The notes under the pieces: generated by a model
Databases searched by the model: none
What the model saw: only the letters and a program-made list of their open reading frames with translations
What the model was told of the DNA's origin: nothing
Assembly (NCBI RefSeq): GCF_901933205.1
Contig: NC_044574.1
Location: 47,215,609 to 47,279,608 of the forward strand
DNA: 64,000 bases
From: Camarhynchus parvulus
Taxonomy: Eukaryota; Chordata; Aves; Passeriformes; Thraupidae
Direction of reading: 5' to 3'
Program-made: the position numbers and the translations under genes
In this document: positions 13,734-28,450 of the stretch, one piece after another
Position numbering within the stretch: the stretch's first letter is position 1
Layout of the letters: each line of letters begins with the position of its first letter

Positions 13734-16700
13734 TATTTTTTGATAATCACTTTTAAAAAGTACATCAAGTAATATGCTTCTGTAGCAATTCTTTCTACAA
13801 CTCGATTACATAAACATGGGTGTGCAAAGAGAAGATTAGAGAGAAAAAGGTGAAAGAGAAAAGGCTGAAGAAAAGGAGAACCCACATACATATATTTAAG
13901 AAAAACCTCCAAGTCCTTCCTGCTACAGAAGTCAAGAAAAGGCCACACAAAACCCCACTAATCCTGCAATAAATTTATGGCACTTCTGCAGCATGGAAAT
14001 AAACATACTGGCAGCCATTACCCAGTACCACAGCAGTTCTTTAGTCTCTCCATCTCAGTAACTGTCTTGCAAAGCTCAGCAACAAAATACTTACCTGCAT
14101 GCATTTGCATGAAAAACATTATTTAATCTTCAGTCCAGCTGTTCTTAATATTTTTTTCTATTTTTTGATCAATTACCCCAATTAAAAATTTCCAATTAAA
14201 CATCTAACATAAACTACCTCTCCTCATTTTTCTTTCCAAAATTTACTGGACTTTCGGATGCTTTTACTCTCTGAAAGGGGAGATGTGACCTCAAATATTG
14301 ACATTTTTGATAATTCAGGAAAAATCAGAGGATAGCTTTGAGAATGACTGTCCTAGTTAATTATTTTCTCCTCAATCCTCCTTCCTATGAAAAAAAATTA
14401 CAGGGTGGTGCTCTTAAATAATGTCAGAATAAATATACTACTGTCCACATTGCTCTGTTTAGTGCTCTTTAAACTGATGCAAATTGATTTATTAATAATG
14501 TAGTATAAAGCATACTTTGGGCTTCTGGAATCACCAAATATACACAATCACTAGCTACTGTTTTTTCATGGAGTCCCTTTTATTAAAGGGATTCATTCAA
14601 TCCTTGATGTCTAACTACAGAATAAATTTGAATTTTTTCTCATTTCTTAAAAGCAGTCAGCTTTCCCACTGGAGACCCTGAGCAGTGACACCTGAAATTC
14701 AGAACCCCACAAGCCACAAGATCCAAAGAATGACTTTGTTTTGCTGGTGATTTAGAGCGTGTCTTTAAGTGCCCTTTGAGGACTTGAACAGCTTCATTCC
14801 TTCATGGTACAGGCTTCCCATTTCCTTTAAACATCTGAAGTCTCTGTTATTCTCTGTAGCAGACTTTTCTGTAAGGGGCAGGAACCTGATCTAAAAATTG
14901 TTTTTCATTAAAAGCTTATGCAACAAGCTACAGCAGTAACCCTTCTTTCCCATCTCCCACAAGGCTTATAGAAAAAAAGCAAAACAGAGTTAATAAAGTG
15001 AACTTAAATTTTTGAAAAAGTAAGCACGTTTGTTAATTATTGCAGTAGGTATCTTTTTTGTAGGTGGATGATTTTTTTTCATTTTAAGGGTTAAAATTTC
15101 ACATTTGCAAAGTAAAAGACCTCACCATACCAACATAATCTTCCTTAACCACATCCCTAAAGTTTTTTTCTACAAAAACTCCAAGAAAAACCACATATCT
15201 CAAAAATTATTAAACCATTAAGAGAAAAATTTTTTGTTTTGTTTTGTCTCCCCTATCCTCTGCATCCTCACATCTCTTACAAGAAGGAGCCTAGTTTCGC
15301 CACTGTGGAAAGGATGCTGACAGTCAACTTGCTTGCTGAAACAGTTTTGGGATTCCTATCACTTTTGAAGTGTAAAACCAACAGATATAAAGATAAATTC
15401 CCTGGAGTCATGTTAGTCAATACAGTGAAAATTCACGCTTAACACACAGAATGCTAATGAAGAAAACTATGGTTGTTTTACTCTAGGCTACGTCATTAAA
15501 ATTTATTAAAACGACATATTACTTCCAAAGACTCAGCTTTAGGAGCACACAAACTACCTGAGATGGTTAGAATGATAATGTGCCTGAAGTGATGAAAGGA
15601 TTACCTCTGAAAAGCCCCTCTTATTTGTCAAAGTAAAGGTAGGAACCATCTTGCCAAAACTGATCTGAGAGGCATCCTCTATCCAGCTCCTTCATTTGCC
15701 AGGATAAAGCATTTTTAAAGTCTGTTTGATCATTGAGACATCTGAGGACACATATATTTCAAGATAAAAAAGCATCCCATTTATAGGCAAATTATTTTCT
15801 AAGTAAGTAACTTTTGTAGCTTTGTACCCTTTACCATAATTTTTTCATAGCACCACTTGGGTTTGGGGTTTTTTCTGTACTACCCCTTTTATATCCAATA
15901 TAGAGATTTGTGTCAGTAAGTCAGTCTCATTTGCCTAAATTATGAGAAAGGGTCCTATTGTCTGTCATTTCAAGAGTAACCTTTTTTTTAAACTGAATTT
16001 GAAAGTTGTATCACAATTAAATTCAAAGACAAACTTTTGCCCTCTGTCTGAAAAGCAATTAAAAAGGAAATCAACTTACCATTAAGAACACTTTCAAGTC
16101 CTAGTTCAGCATTTTAAAGCAATTAACATGCACCTGCAGTTATACAGATGAAAAAGACACTTTCACCCCATTCCTCAACTAATATGAAATGTTAATCCAC
16201 AAAATAAAACATACATGCAGTGGCTAACTTGATTATATAGTTATGATTTTACAGGAATAAACAAGCTGAGGTTCATATAAGATATTCTGTGTACCTACAT
16301 CTTTTATTAAAACTTAACCTAAAACCTACATAGATATCTCTTCAAAGACTAGGAAAGGAAGCACATGGTTCTCAGGGATCATAAGTTTTTTGAAAAAAAA
16401 CATTTTTTCCTAGCTCTGCACATGGCTGATGGAGTGTTACAGCTGCTTCTATTCAGGTCAGCTTTTATTTAGGGAAATTTACCTTTGAATATTCTTGACA
16501 TCAACTTGACCTGTGTGGAAACTGATGAGTTTGTCTTGTTTTACAAGGAGGCACAGGTTAATCTAAATATTTAAACTACTGACCAACAGTATTCCTGAGT
16601 ATGTGTATCTGGCTAAATCTTTTGACCCTAGTTAATTAACAGATGAATGCTGTGACACACATGGCAATAACACAAAGTTAGAGATACAGAGACAACAGCA

Positions 16701-19700
16701 GAAATGGCTGCACCTTTCTGTGCATCAAGGACAATTAGCTGTTACCTGCAATCAGATAAGAAATAAGATAATCCTTAATTTATTAATGTATTAGAGCAGA
16801 GTCCAGAGAGCTCTGGTTTCACAAGGAGAACTGGGCATGGAAGGAAGGAAAATAACTGCCACCAGCTTTCCCTTTCATAGTTCAGGAATCCTTTCAGACA
16901 CATTTCCACCTGCATTAAAATTTCTGGCCTACAATCTCTTCCTTTCCATATATTAAACAAGTTGCTTTTATGGGCAGACTGTCTAGTAGCACTCATATGG
17001 GCCATCTGGAGGGTCCAGAATTATCTTTTTTCCCCCTGTATTCCTTGAGGAGATCTAATCAAATAACTTCATTTCCATTAAATATCATATGAACTTCCAC
17101 AGGCTTTCTCTGCAAAATTACAGCAATTGTCTATGATATGGAAATCCAGAAGTTTTTCATTATAGTTTTTCCTCCTCCCACCCCATATTGTGTTTTACAC
17201 ATCTGGAACCAGTAGAAAAGCTATCACATTAGTGTGGGCAATAAGAATCACAGCAAATCCACTTACAGTACAGACAAGCTATTCCAAAAAAATACTGCCA
17301 ATAATGGACTTCTTTCCCCCTCCAAAGTTCACATAACTTTGGAGGAATAACAAACTATTCTTTGCTAGCATACACAGACAGGAAAGGTATATGTCTTGAT
17401 TTTTGGGCATGTCTGAAAAATCAGATCACTTAGTGACCTTCTGCAATCATTTCATTCAGCAGCAGCACTAGGGGTGAGGGTAAGGAGCAGTTATGTGCAG
17501 ATTGGAAAAAAAATTGATTTAGTTTAGATTTTTTTTCCTTTTCGAGCAGGTACTATGATTGCATCCTCCCCCTTCTTAACTTTGAGTGCTCTCATTTTAA
17601 CACCCAATCACACCCATAATTGTATACAAGATTTGATTTTAACATATTTTCCATTCCAGCCAACAGACTATGGATAAATTTGGCTGAACAGAGGGGACAC
17701 TTACCCACTTTTCATCATCTCTCAGAAAAAAAACCCTCCATGCACCTGAGTTAACACTGGAATTAATATTTCATGAGACACAAACTAGTGCATCAGGCAG
17801 CGATGACACCAGGTCAGGTGTGCAGAATCCCTGCTCGTTGGTGTGCTTTACAGCCCGTGAGTTTTATCTGGAACTGCAGATAGGAAAACAAGTCTTCCTT
17901 TCTATTCACAAGCAGCACACATCTATAAACAGTTTCAAGTTTAGCAACCGTATCAGAAAAAACACGCACATACCCTGATTTCTCATTAACACATCTTACT
18001 TTGGAAAAAGAGCAGTTCCAGAACTGGGAGCAGTGAAATTGTGCTACACGGAACATGCCTGGATCACTGCAACATTGCTGCAAGTGCATCATTCTGTTTT
18101 AAGGTAACTGCCTTGGCTGAGGGAGGCTTTGGCTGCTTGTAGTTGGGTACTTCCACAGCACCTTCCTTCACTTTCACCAGTGTGAAATAAAAAGGCTTTT
18201 CCTACAATATGTTCTATATGTTTTAAAGCAAACACACAAGTTGGAGGAACATGTGGAGGAACATGCTCAAAGACACCTGATTTGCTGAGACATTTCAAGA
18301 GACATGAGAAATACATGATGACCCTTTCATTGGAATTGCCATTACACATAGGAAAACAAGTCGAAATTCAGAAATATAAAAGCATCATAAACTTGCTTAC
18401 TATCAGGATTGATTCTGAATGCAAAAAAGCAGAATGAACTTGAACATTCACAAATCATGAGACAAGTCATTGTCACAATCCTTCCTCCTTTAGCTTCTCT
18501 CCATTTGTTAGACTGTATTTACAACAGCATCTCCTACTACCCCTACTGCTAACATCAACTTCTCACCTCACAGAATGAAAATAACTCTTAGACAGACTTT
18601 TCTCAGGAAGATGAAAACATTCTTGTAAATCAAATTCAGAAAAAAAAATCCTAAAGTAATATCAGAAGCTACAACACATTTTAGGTGTAATGAAATGCCA
18701 ATAGCACTTTCTAGAAATTCTGTGTTCATTTTGAGTGGTTTGGTTTTTTTAATAATGTAATTGTGCTCATTTGTTTCAGACTGGGGTGAGTTAATTTGCC
18801 AGGGTCCAATCACAGAGTCTAGATTAAAACTTCAGCTCGAACAAAAAACCTCAGCTGCAAATACCGTATTATGCTGAAAATACACACTGGCTTAAATTCT
18901 CACAAACTCACCTCAGAAATCAAATCACATTCTTCACCAAAGAATGTTTGCTAAACTTAGACTTAGACTGAGATTCGTGAGCTTAAACTGTCAGAGAGTT
19001 CCTAGACAGGAAAAAAAACCCAATATGCTGACATGCATCTTCACAAAAGGTCTTACAGCAACTTCATTCTCATACAAAAAGTGTTTTTTAGAAGCTTTTA
19101 ATACTGCACGCAATAAATGCAGCATCTGAGGTCTGCAGGGGGTGTTTTCTCAAATCCTCTTGTTCCACCCACTCTCAGAACTCTACAGCTCAAATTCAAA
19201 AAGTAAGTGTAGTGCAGCTCCATGGCAAAGCTCAGCTATATTTGTAACACCTAAAAAAAACCAGAAAAAGCCCCAAACTCAGATCTTTCTTCTTCTGAAA
19301 CTGCTCTACAGAATCCAGCCTTGAAATACTAGTTCCAAGTCATGTGCCTATGCCTCACTGCGTCTCACACTCTAAAGTGCGTTCTATCTTCAAATTATAA
19401 ATGTCTTCTATTGTTTCAGATTGCAAATCATATTGTCTGTTGCATGAAAGATATGTGAATACTCAGCAAAGAAACTGATGTTACATTTTGGTCTTGAATA
19501 GCAATAGGACTTCATTGCAATTCCAAGCAAATCTGATCATTTATGAACTCATTTTTTAAGAAATGTAATTAAAGCACCATGTTCATGCATTATGCTCAGA
19601 TGGTGACGGTTGTGACATTTTCAATTTGAACAACATCACCAGGATGGAGAGGTCTGAGATTTACTCATTTCAGCAGAGCCTGCTTACATGACAGTACCTG

Positions 19701-22700
19701 ATTGAAACAGCCAGAATTTTAAGTCCTAATATGTTGTATCTGTGCAGCTACTTTTTGTTTGTCTTCACAGACCACTGACCAATCTAATATTTTGGAAGTG
19801 AAAGAGTCCAAAGTACTCAAGAGTCTAGACTAGATGCTCTTGGCTTGATGATTCTGTCATTAAGTCTGGTACGACTGGGCTGTGCTACAGGCAAAGTATC
19901 ATTGCCAATGGAACAGCAATTTTCAGCTGTGCATGAGACCGCTGAGGGTAACTTGCACAGGCTCCAAAACAGCTTCAGAAATCCAACCTTCTCTTGGTAT
20001 TTAAAATTTCAGTTCTCCTACTTTCATTAGAGTGCTTGGCCATGCAGCATTTCAGAAGAATGAGAAACTATACAGAAAGTAGTAACTCTATCAAAACCAG
20101 TTAAAACACATACCAAGAACACATAAAAGCTTGTACAAACTGAACCCATGAAACTGAGTAAAGCACCCATCTATTACAGACAGACAACTTTCAAGAACAA
20201 GGTTCCCTTCAGAGGATGCTCAAAGATTTTTATCACCTTAAACACTGCTGGCTGAGGAAGCCTCTGTTTCCTTTCTTCAGTTCTTACTATTTCTACCCCA
20301 TTAATATTCTCTAAGTTGTCTCCAACTTTTCCAGTTCAATAGCATGACTAAGACGGAGAATTCCATAGTGAAGTCATACCAGTGTCCAGGGATAATATGT
20401 AGCATATGCCTAGATATCTCTAATTTCTCAACTCAGAATAAAAATAGGCATCCTGATCCTTCTCTCACAAGACTTCTCTCTGTGTCTCTCAATGCAAAAG
20501 CAGTGTATAAATTCTTGGTGACTCAGGAACATAGGCTGGACATCATCTTGGATTCAAGGCAGATGCGAGGACCTGTATGGAATTCTATCCCTAAGTGTCC
20601 TGTCTCTCCAAATCTCTGTTGGTGCCCCTTTCTCTAGCAGATCAATGCTTACCAATCAAGTTCTACATTCCAAATAATCTCATTTCCAAAACATCAGTCT
20701 TGATGCCAAAACAGCAAACAGCAGTGTCTGCCTGCTTTTACTATTTCTAGATTTCAAAACAGTACCTCTTAAAAGAGCTTCCTTCATCCTGTCCTTGCCA
20801 TTTTGTAGGACATTTACAAAGATCAGCAAAGCTTCCTCATTATCTTTCTTGAAGTCCCCATGAGCTTGCACTGAACATAACTTTTTTCTCTTCACACAGA
20901 CTGTAAACTATCAGGAACAGAGACTGCCTCTCCCTTCACCCACCTTCCCATTTCCTTTGTGCAATACTTGGGGCAACAAAATCTTGGTCTTCAGCAGGGT
21001 TCCTAAGCACTGTGATACTACTAAAAGGAATAAATACACTATACATTGGACTATACCAATATATCCTTTGTGAATCACTGTTGTGGTCTCTCCTACATAG
21101 GAAATAGCACCTTAAGAACGGCCTAGCAACCTAAACTGAATTTGAAATGGTAACAGAATTCAGTACTGTGTCTGGAAATACACGACCTCTCTACTAAGGT
21201 ATTCCTACCTTTCAAAGCAGTTAGGACTGTTCCTTCAAAACTTCTCTGAGCAGCAGCTTGGTGCCAATTATACTCTCTGGGATTAGGAGATGGTTTAGAG
21301 ACAGCCACCAAGCTCTCCTATACCCAAAAATTTACTGATGACATATGGAAGTTTCCTATGCAATGCACAGCTATGATGTGAGAAGCTGTTCCGCTTTTCA
21401 GTGATAAGCAACTGCTGAATTCTATAGAATTCATTAAATATCATCAACATTCTGCTCTCTATATTAAAAGAAAAACAAAACCAACACTGAAACCACACAA
21501 AAACTGCTGACACTTACAAAACCCTCTCAAAGCAATTTAATGAAAATCATTACTTACTTTTTCAAAACATAATTAAGAATTTTCTTATTTTAGACTCACA
21601 TGTCTAAGACCATATAAAATAACAAGTGCTGCTCTAAGATATGCCTTCATAGAATGTGTTTAAGAAGTTAAATTGCTTAAATCTTAAGGTAGGCTATAAT
21701 CCACTGGTTACAAAAATCAGCCCCCTAACTGACACATTCAAGCAATTTTTATGCATCTTTGCACTTTCATAGAAGAGAAACAGCCACCCTCCCATTTGAA
21801 TGAATCTGGATCACAAAGGCATTTCCTCTTTCCCCCTTCACACTAACAAATCCCCCAAAGACTACAGACAAGTCTCCCATCACCACAGGGCTACCAAGGG
21901 CAAAAAGCAAACTTAATGAGGTCAAAAGGAGGCCTTCTCTTGCAGAAATGTTAATCTCACTTTTAAGAGAAAGGGAGGCAAAGAGAATCCTATAAAATCT
22001 GCACAAAATCACTTGTAATAAAAACATCTACAGGATTTCTTTTGTCCAAGGTTACCATGAAGGGCTTTAATTCGGAGGAGCTAGTGGGAATACTGTTCCT
22101 CTTGTTAAAATATATTAATTAGTGTAATATATACAGTTGTCTCCTTTGAAAAGCAAACCAATTGAGAGAGAAACTCGTGAGAAGAACAGCAGGGTCCTGC
22201 AAGGACCCGCCCCCAATCTTGGATTTACTCCTCTGAGGATGGAGTCCCAGAAGCTGCCTCTGAAGCTTTATCTCTTTTCATCTTTAAAACCTTCATTTAC
22301 AGGCATAAATAACAATGGCATAATCATTAGCAACAGCAAAGAATCAAACTTCAGCAAGAATTGCTGTCATTCTTACCAGTCTCTCAAAACAGAAAGGCCA
22401 GTTTACACACTGGCATCCAGCGTTAAAACTGCAGCTTTTTAATGAAATCCCTAAATATATTTCCCAGGTCTGAAACAAAACAACTGCTAAGACACTGGTC
22501 TTGATGCTTCATTCCATATATGCACATAGTGGATATCCTGACCCCTAAATTTCCAGCAGCAATGTAAATACAATTTCTCCTATGTGCTGGCTGATGGACA
22601 AGTGACAAGTTTTAGCAGTCAGCAACCACCTCTAAACTGCTTATTTCAGGTGAAAATTTTTAAAAATGTGATTTTGGATCTAAGTGCCTACCCCAAAAGA

Positions 22701-23697
22701 CATCACATCTACCTGAAACTCGCTCCAAAAATAAAATTATTGGAGGTTGCAAGTGTGTTTTGTGGAAAATTTACTGTGTGCATACAGCCAACAGGGATGG
22801 TTTCCATTTCATGTTTCTGATTTACACATAAATATATTTGTATCCACTCTCTTTCTGCAGATCTGCTACTGGCTAGATGATACCGCAGTAAATGTGCAGA
22901 TGTTATTAAGAAGTAAAAAATTAGTCTATAACCTATTTTAAAAGAAAACCCACAACACCAGACAAGATCATTCTCATTTCCATGCACACTGTTGTCACAA
23001 AGCTTGTGTAAGTCAAAACATATCAGTCCTTTAATTAGCAGAGCCCTCTGCTACATGGCTTGTGAGGGTTAGCACGGGTAAGAATCATTAGCCTTGCAAG
23101 TCGTACAACAATTCTGATGAGGCTTAGGGAGAAATAGTAGCCAGCTTACTCTACTGCTGACAGGACCAGGAATAATCGTGTTTTTGTCTCTTCTGTCTAT
23201 TATACTTCATGTCTTCGTGCACATACGGAGCAAACAGTCAGTGAAGGCGTTAATTTACAAGTCGGTTTTTAGAATCCAGCCACGCTTTAAAGTCATGTTT
23301 GTTTAATCACTGCTGCCACCTCATATATACAGAAACAGTGCCAACAGTACCATGTTTTTGACTGCAAGCTTTTTTTCTTAAAAAGCACTGAAAGCACCAA
23401 GTTTGATCAAACTGTGACTCAAACTAAATAGAGGCTCCCCTCGCTGTGAGGCCCTTGGTTTTGCTGAACCTAAGGGGCATTCATCCACCACTCTGGCAGC
23501 TAGCTAGCCATGCCAACTTTTTAAAGGTGTAAGGAAGACGTGGGGAGAAATGAGGAAAAACACATCAGACTCAGAGCCTGTTAAATCTTGCAGGGAACTT
23601 CCCACTGAAGTAAAATAATTTGTGAAGAAGGAAACAGGTAAAGGTTTGTGTGGAAAGAGGACTAATGGAATACAGGAAGCACAACCATTCCAGGTTC

Positions 23698-23712
23698 TAT
23701 ATATATATATAT
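23698..23712. repeat. (AT)n microsatellite
   Basis: A short uninterrupted AT dinucleotide run in intron 2. Similar impure TA-rich stretches occur at about 36268-36295 and 53713-53733. Confidence 0.8.
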
Positions 23713-26700
23713 GTAAAAAGGATGGCTCACCCAAGTGCTCCCCTAACATATTTCCTAATGTTTTCAGAAGTACTGAGGGTTTAGAGAGGTATATTCCATC
23801 CTAACTCTCATTAATATACTTCACGGGTTATTTTAGAAGCAGAACTGCATCTGCTGCATCAGGGATCACGATTTCAACATGCACCTCACAAAAAAACAAA
23901 CAAAAAAAATCCCCAAAACTTTATGCAACTGCTCTAAACACCACTGTGGCATATTGAGTCAGCAAGAGCACAGTAGAGGAAACAAGATGAAAATTAACTT
24001 GCTGTCCTATCTCCTGTGGCATGTTTGCTTTTCTAACTTGACTGTCCACCAACCAAGTACTTACTACAGCCATAATTGTTTGACTTGTGTGTAAAAATAT
24101 CACCACACAGCCCCAGTGAAACTGAAGTAAAAATTCTTACCCAAAAAGTCCCATATACAGGCCAAATAGAAAGAAACCCAACACTGGCAAGCAGGTCTAT
24201 AAAACTTTAATTTCAATGCTATTAAAACAAATATATGCTCAAAAAGCACTCCTCTCTCCCCCAAACTGAGTTAGCAGCAGCGTTTATTTTTATCTTGGCG
24301 ATTTAGAAAATTACCCCTCAACTTTAAAGGCTATGAATTTCTTGAAATAAAATCATCTGACTGAAATGTTTCAATATTACCATTCTATGGAACAAGAGAG
24401 AACTGGAAATGAAAGTGTTACCAATCTTTTGCCTCCTCGGAACCTTTCTCTCATAGACAAGCAGTACTTGGCCCTGGCTTTTGAGTCTCCTTTCTCCTTT
24501 CTGAATGGGGGTGGAGGGGGGTAAAATATACATTTGTGATATCATCTACATGTACTGGCAGCCTATGTTCTAAATTGAATTCAAGTGTAAAGATGGCAGT
24601 GAAAAAATCCTGGCATTCTAAAAATCAGCATCTATGAAAAAGAACTGATGAAGCAATGTTATATACCAGAAACAATGAAACCATATTTAACTTACAAGGT
24701 GTTCAAGATCTGAAAAACTGAGAAGCAAAACTGGAAGTAATTTCCAAAGATCAACATAAAGTAAGGGCAAAAGTTATTGACACCACTCCTGACAGATCTT
24801 TATAAGTCTTCAAGACATCTTGTGATAGAGATGCTATATCCATCAAATAAAATCAGTTCCATTTCCTTTTTTTTTTTTTTTTAGTTCCTTTTTAAGGATT
24901 TGAAACCTTACTCCTCCCCTCACTTGTACACTTGTATCCATTCTAATCTAAACCACTCCAGAAGGTCCCTTTCTACCTATAGGCTTTCTTCTGATGGCTG
25001 CGGTAGCTATGCTTGGACTCTCCTCACTGGAGCCATGTTTGCATTTAAATGCTTCCCAGAATGGGACAAAATTCTGCAAATGATACATTACTGAGAGAAA
25101 GAACCATTTCACACAGATAACCTGTTTTAATATACATGCATGCTGTCTGTCATTTCTCAGAACAGGAGAACACTTAACTTATGCTTACCTTGGGATTGAC
25201 TACAAACCCCAGAAATTTGCATGCAACAACTGGAGATTTAAGTGCTAATCTAAATTTTTGAACCCAAAATGGAAAAAAAAAGGGCTATAAGCATATATGA
25301 TATATGCATGGACAGGAGTGTGCCAGTATATTGGTACGGCTGCACAGGCAAATAAGTAGCTAAGCACCTAACACCTCATATATATGTAATACCTACCCTA
25401 TTAACACATCCAGCCAACAGCAATACACATCTCTTTGGGGAACTTGCACCTTCATCTTAGAAACTGCAGCCAATGATTATTTTAATGGAAAACAAGAAAG
25501 TAACTTAGAAATGTCTCACTTTATTAACCAAGGCTTTCTCTCCTGTCTACATATCCTTACATCTCAACAGCTATCTCTACAGGCAAAGAAGAATCCCCCT
25601 AGAAACCAAATAAACAGCAGAAGTGCAAATGGCTTGTTCCTGGTTAATCAGAACTACCTCAAAAGTGTTATTACTGAAAGTGATTCCTGGTGGCAGGCAG
25701 GGAGAAGGGAACTACATTGAACACAGCTTTGTTTTCCACTTGTTAGCATGAGCTGCAACACTGCCAAGTAGAGAGAAAAAAAATCTTCTCTCACCTGCAA
25801 ACAAAACACATATATGGAAGACAAAGAATTCACTTTCTCAAAGTCGCTTTTTTCCCATATATCTTAACTACACTGCCTTAAGCAAACACATTTTCTAATT
25901 CAAAATTAAGGTCAGTTGAACAAGTAGTGCCATGGAACCTGTAGTAGCACAGGCTATCAGGAAGAACAAGGCACAGAGCTATCTGAAGTTGTTAAATGCA
26001 GCAGTAGTAGAAGGGGTTTAGAGTAAGTGCAATGTACTGTAAATCCAACCCAGTAAAAACCCTGAACTTGTACACTGTGCAAAGCAGATTTGTAACCCTC
26101 GAAAATGAAGTATTTCAGTATGGGTAGTACTCCATCACCAACCACTAAATCCGCAATGCCTTAACACTGGATTCATCAGCCCAACAACAAAAATCAAAAG
26201 ACACCAATAAATAAAGGCCAGTATTTTTCAAAGACCACTGTATATTCCTAGAACCCTGTAAATTACTTCACCATATGAAGTACTGAAACTTTATTGAGTT
26301 CTCATTCAATAAAATTAAAATATTTCTACCAAATCAAGTAATAAGAGATCAAGCCTCCCGAGAAAAATCACTTTTGATTCCACAAATGAGATAAAATTTC
26401 ACAAAATTAGCTGCAAGGAACTGTTTTTCCTTGCAACATAAGAGGACACACTTGGGTAAGAAGGTCAATAGCTCCTGTAAAAAGGCTAAAAGAAAACAGT
26501 ACTAAAACTCTGAGCACCCCATGCCTCCACTCCCTTGATATCCTGTAAGACCACAAGCATCTAGGAATGCTGTACAGCACTGGGGGATGCTTTTTTGCCT
26601 ATAGCCAACCTCCTTTTTCACTCAGCCATTTATCAAATTTTTAATGAAAAGCTTTCTAGTAAAAATGGGGGCTTTTTTGGTTTTGGTTTGTTTAAGCTTT

Positions 26701-27305
26701 TCTTAAAGTTTCATGTCAAGAGAGGTATTTGCTCACAGACAAATTTTCTGTGGTTTTCAATCACCTCTCTTGGCAAGTAAGGTTCTAAGATTTTTCAGGT
26801 TCCAAAGTTTTAAAGAGCTCTGTAACTTCCAAAGGTATAAGAATTTTCAAAGTTCTTCTTCTGTTTAAAAAAAAAAAATTCCACTGCTAGTCTATTCAGT
26901 GATATTTTTTAAGAAAAAGAATTGGTTTATCCATAATATACAATCATACACTCTTACCCAAATTCCAAGTTTTTTAACAATAACCACTGAAAAATACACT
27001 AAATATGAGTACAGGTTAGAAAGAGATTTTATCTATAAACATTTGTGCTAAAGAAAAAATTCATACTACCTTGTATGTCCTGATGGCATAAAATACTACT
27101 GACTTCCATCTCATTGTTTTGAAACTGCTCTCAACTGACAGTAGAATAAGTAATCAATTCTTTCTCCCTACAGTTAGTCAAGAAGCATTTTTAGACTCTG
27201 GAAAGACCAATGTCATAAGATTGTATTTTGTACATAATTGAAAATTAATTGAAAGGTAAAATGCAGCATATATAATGAATGCAAATAAATATGAGCTGCC
27301 TGCTG

Positions 27306-27353
27306 CTGGTCAGTCCATTAGTAGCTGTATTTTGCAGCATGTTTAGGAAAATA
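27306..27353 (+). repeat. Direct repeat of about 50 bp, copy 1
   Basis: The segment from CTGGTCAGTCCATTAG to GTTTAGGAAAAT is similar to 28400-28450, with a few substitutions and a 3-4 bp indel. A perfect octamer ATGCAAAT lies just upstream at 27279-27286. Confidence 0.6.
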
Positions 27354-28399
27354 AATTTATATCCCTTCTGTGCTAATCAAAGAGTATGTAATTAACTGTC
27401 TCGGTGGAAAAAAAATGCGGCATTTTATTCAGTTCAATCATCTGACGGCACAATTTTTTAAAAAATTGTATTTTACCAAAACCCAAACATCTGGAATTTG
27501 GAACTACATGTTTCTAGTCTTCCCTCTGGTTGCATTTCAGAAAGAAAATGGGGGCCCAGTTATTTAGAAGGTACATATTTATACAATTTAATTCTTCATG
27601 AAATTGTTGTTTTATTAAGAACCTTATTTCGCTTCACGAAAGAGCTGTCATTCTCTGAACAAAGCAGCTGAAAATAATGTAGCAATAAATAAATGTCCCC
27701 TTCCTATGGAAAGTGTATGCTCCCATCACGAAGCAGCCCTGCAACCCCACTCAGTGTGCACACAAGTGCTGCTGTTGCTCTGCTATAATCTGCACGACCT
27801 GAACAGGTGGAGAAAACCTGCAGCTTTGCTACAGCACTTGTAGCTTTGCTGGGTGGAATATCTGGGTCTTTACAGTTGGTAGCTGCTATTTGTTATAGCT
27901 CCCCTGACACAAGACAAAAGGAAAAAGAAACTTGGCATGTAACTAAATTTTAATTTGGCCTAATCTTTCCAAATCCTAAATTGTGACTGTTCTGTAGTCC
28001 ACACTGAGAGAAAGGGAGACTGATACAGCTAAGGCTGGAAGTATTTTGAAAATTCATCATTCATAAAAGGGGCTCCATGAACCTCTCCTCACAGGTCACT
28101 ACAGATTCCATGCAGACTTCAAATCAATGGCTCCGCGCCACCAAAGTTCTGCTTGAGCCACTTTTACTCAGCAGTTTCACTGGGTATGGACTGAGCTGAT
28201 AAATCACAGACTAACAAAATGATTAGTGTGTCTGAACACAGTGCAATATAGAGCTGTGAGTATCCCTCTGTGCCATCTTTTCCAGGTGCCCAAGCAATCT
28301 CTCTTTTTTCCTGCCTTCAGTGGCCCTTAAACCATATTGCTGGAGATGCCTATTTGAGGGGACAGCTGTCTTCTCTTGAAAGATAAAGGTTCTTTAGAA

Positions 28400-28450
28400 C
28401 TGGTCAGTACATCAGTAGTTAGCTGTACTTTGCAACGTTTTTAGGAAAAT
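28400..28450 (+). repeat. Direct repeat of about 50 bp, copy 2
   Basis: It aligns with 27306-27353 over its whole length: shared GGTCAGT, TAGCTGTA, TTTGCA and TTTAGGAAAAT blocks in the same order and orientation. The 1.05 kb between the copies has no recognised gene or repeat. Confidence 0.6.

Larger units (their letters stand above)
9021..27305 (-). other. COL25A1 intron 2 segment without genes
   Basis: About 18 kb of AT-rich intronic sequence. Open frames are short and shared between strands, as expected by chance. Visible structure is limited to short A/T runs (T16 at 24867-24882), (AT)n at 23698-23712, small palindromes (13708-13733, 25291-25307, 26412-26435) and a 12 bp duplication at about 18242-18265. 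A possible degraded CR1 tail lies near 19820-19865. Confidence 0.55.

Noticed and set aside
19820..19865. Possible CR1 3' end on the plus strand (GACTAGATG...GATGATTCTGTCATT)
   Set aside because: Resembles the CR1 terminal region in two short blocks only; would need a RepeatMasker search.
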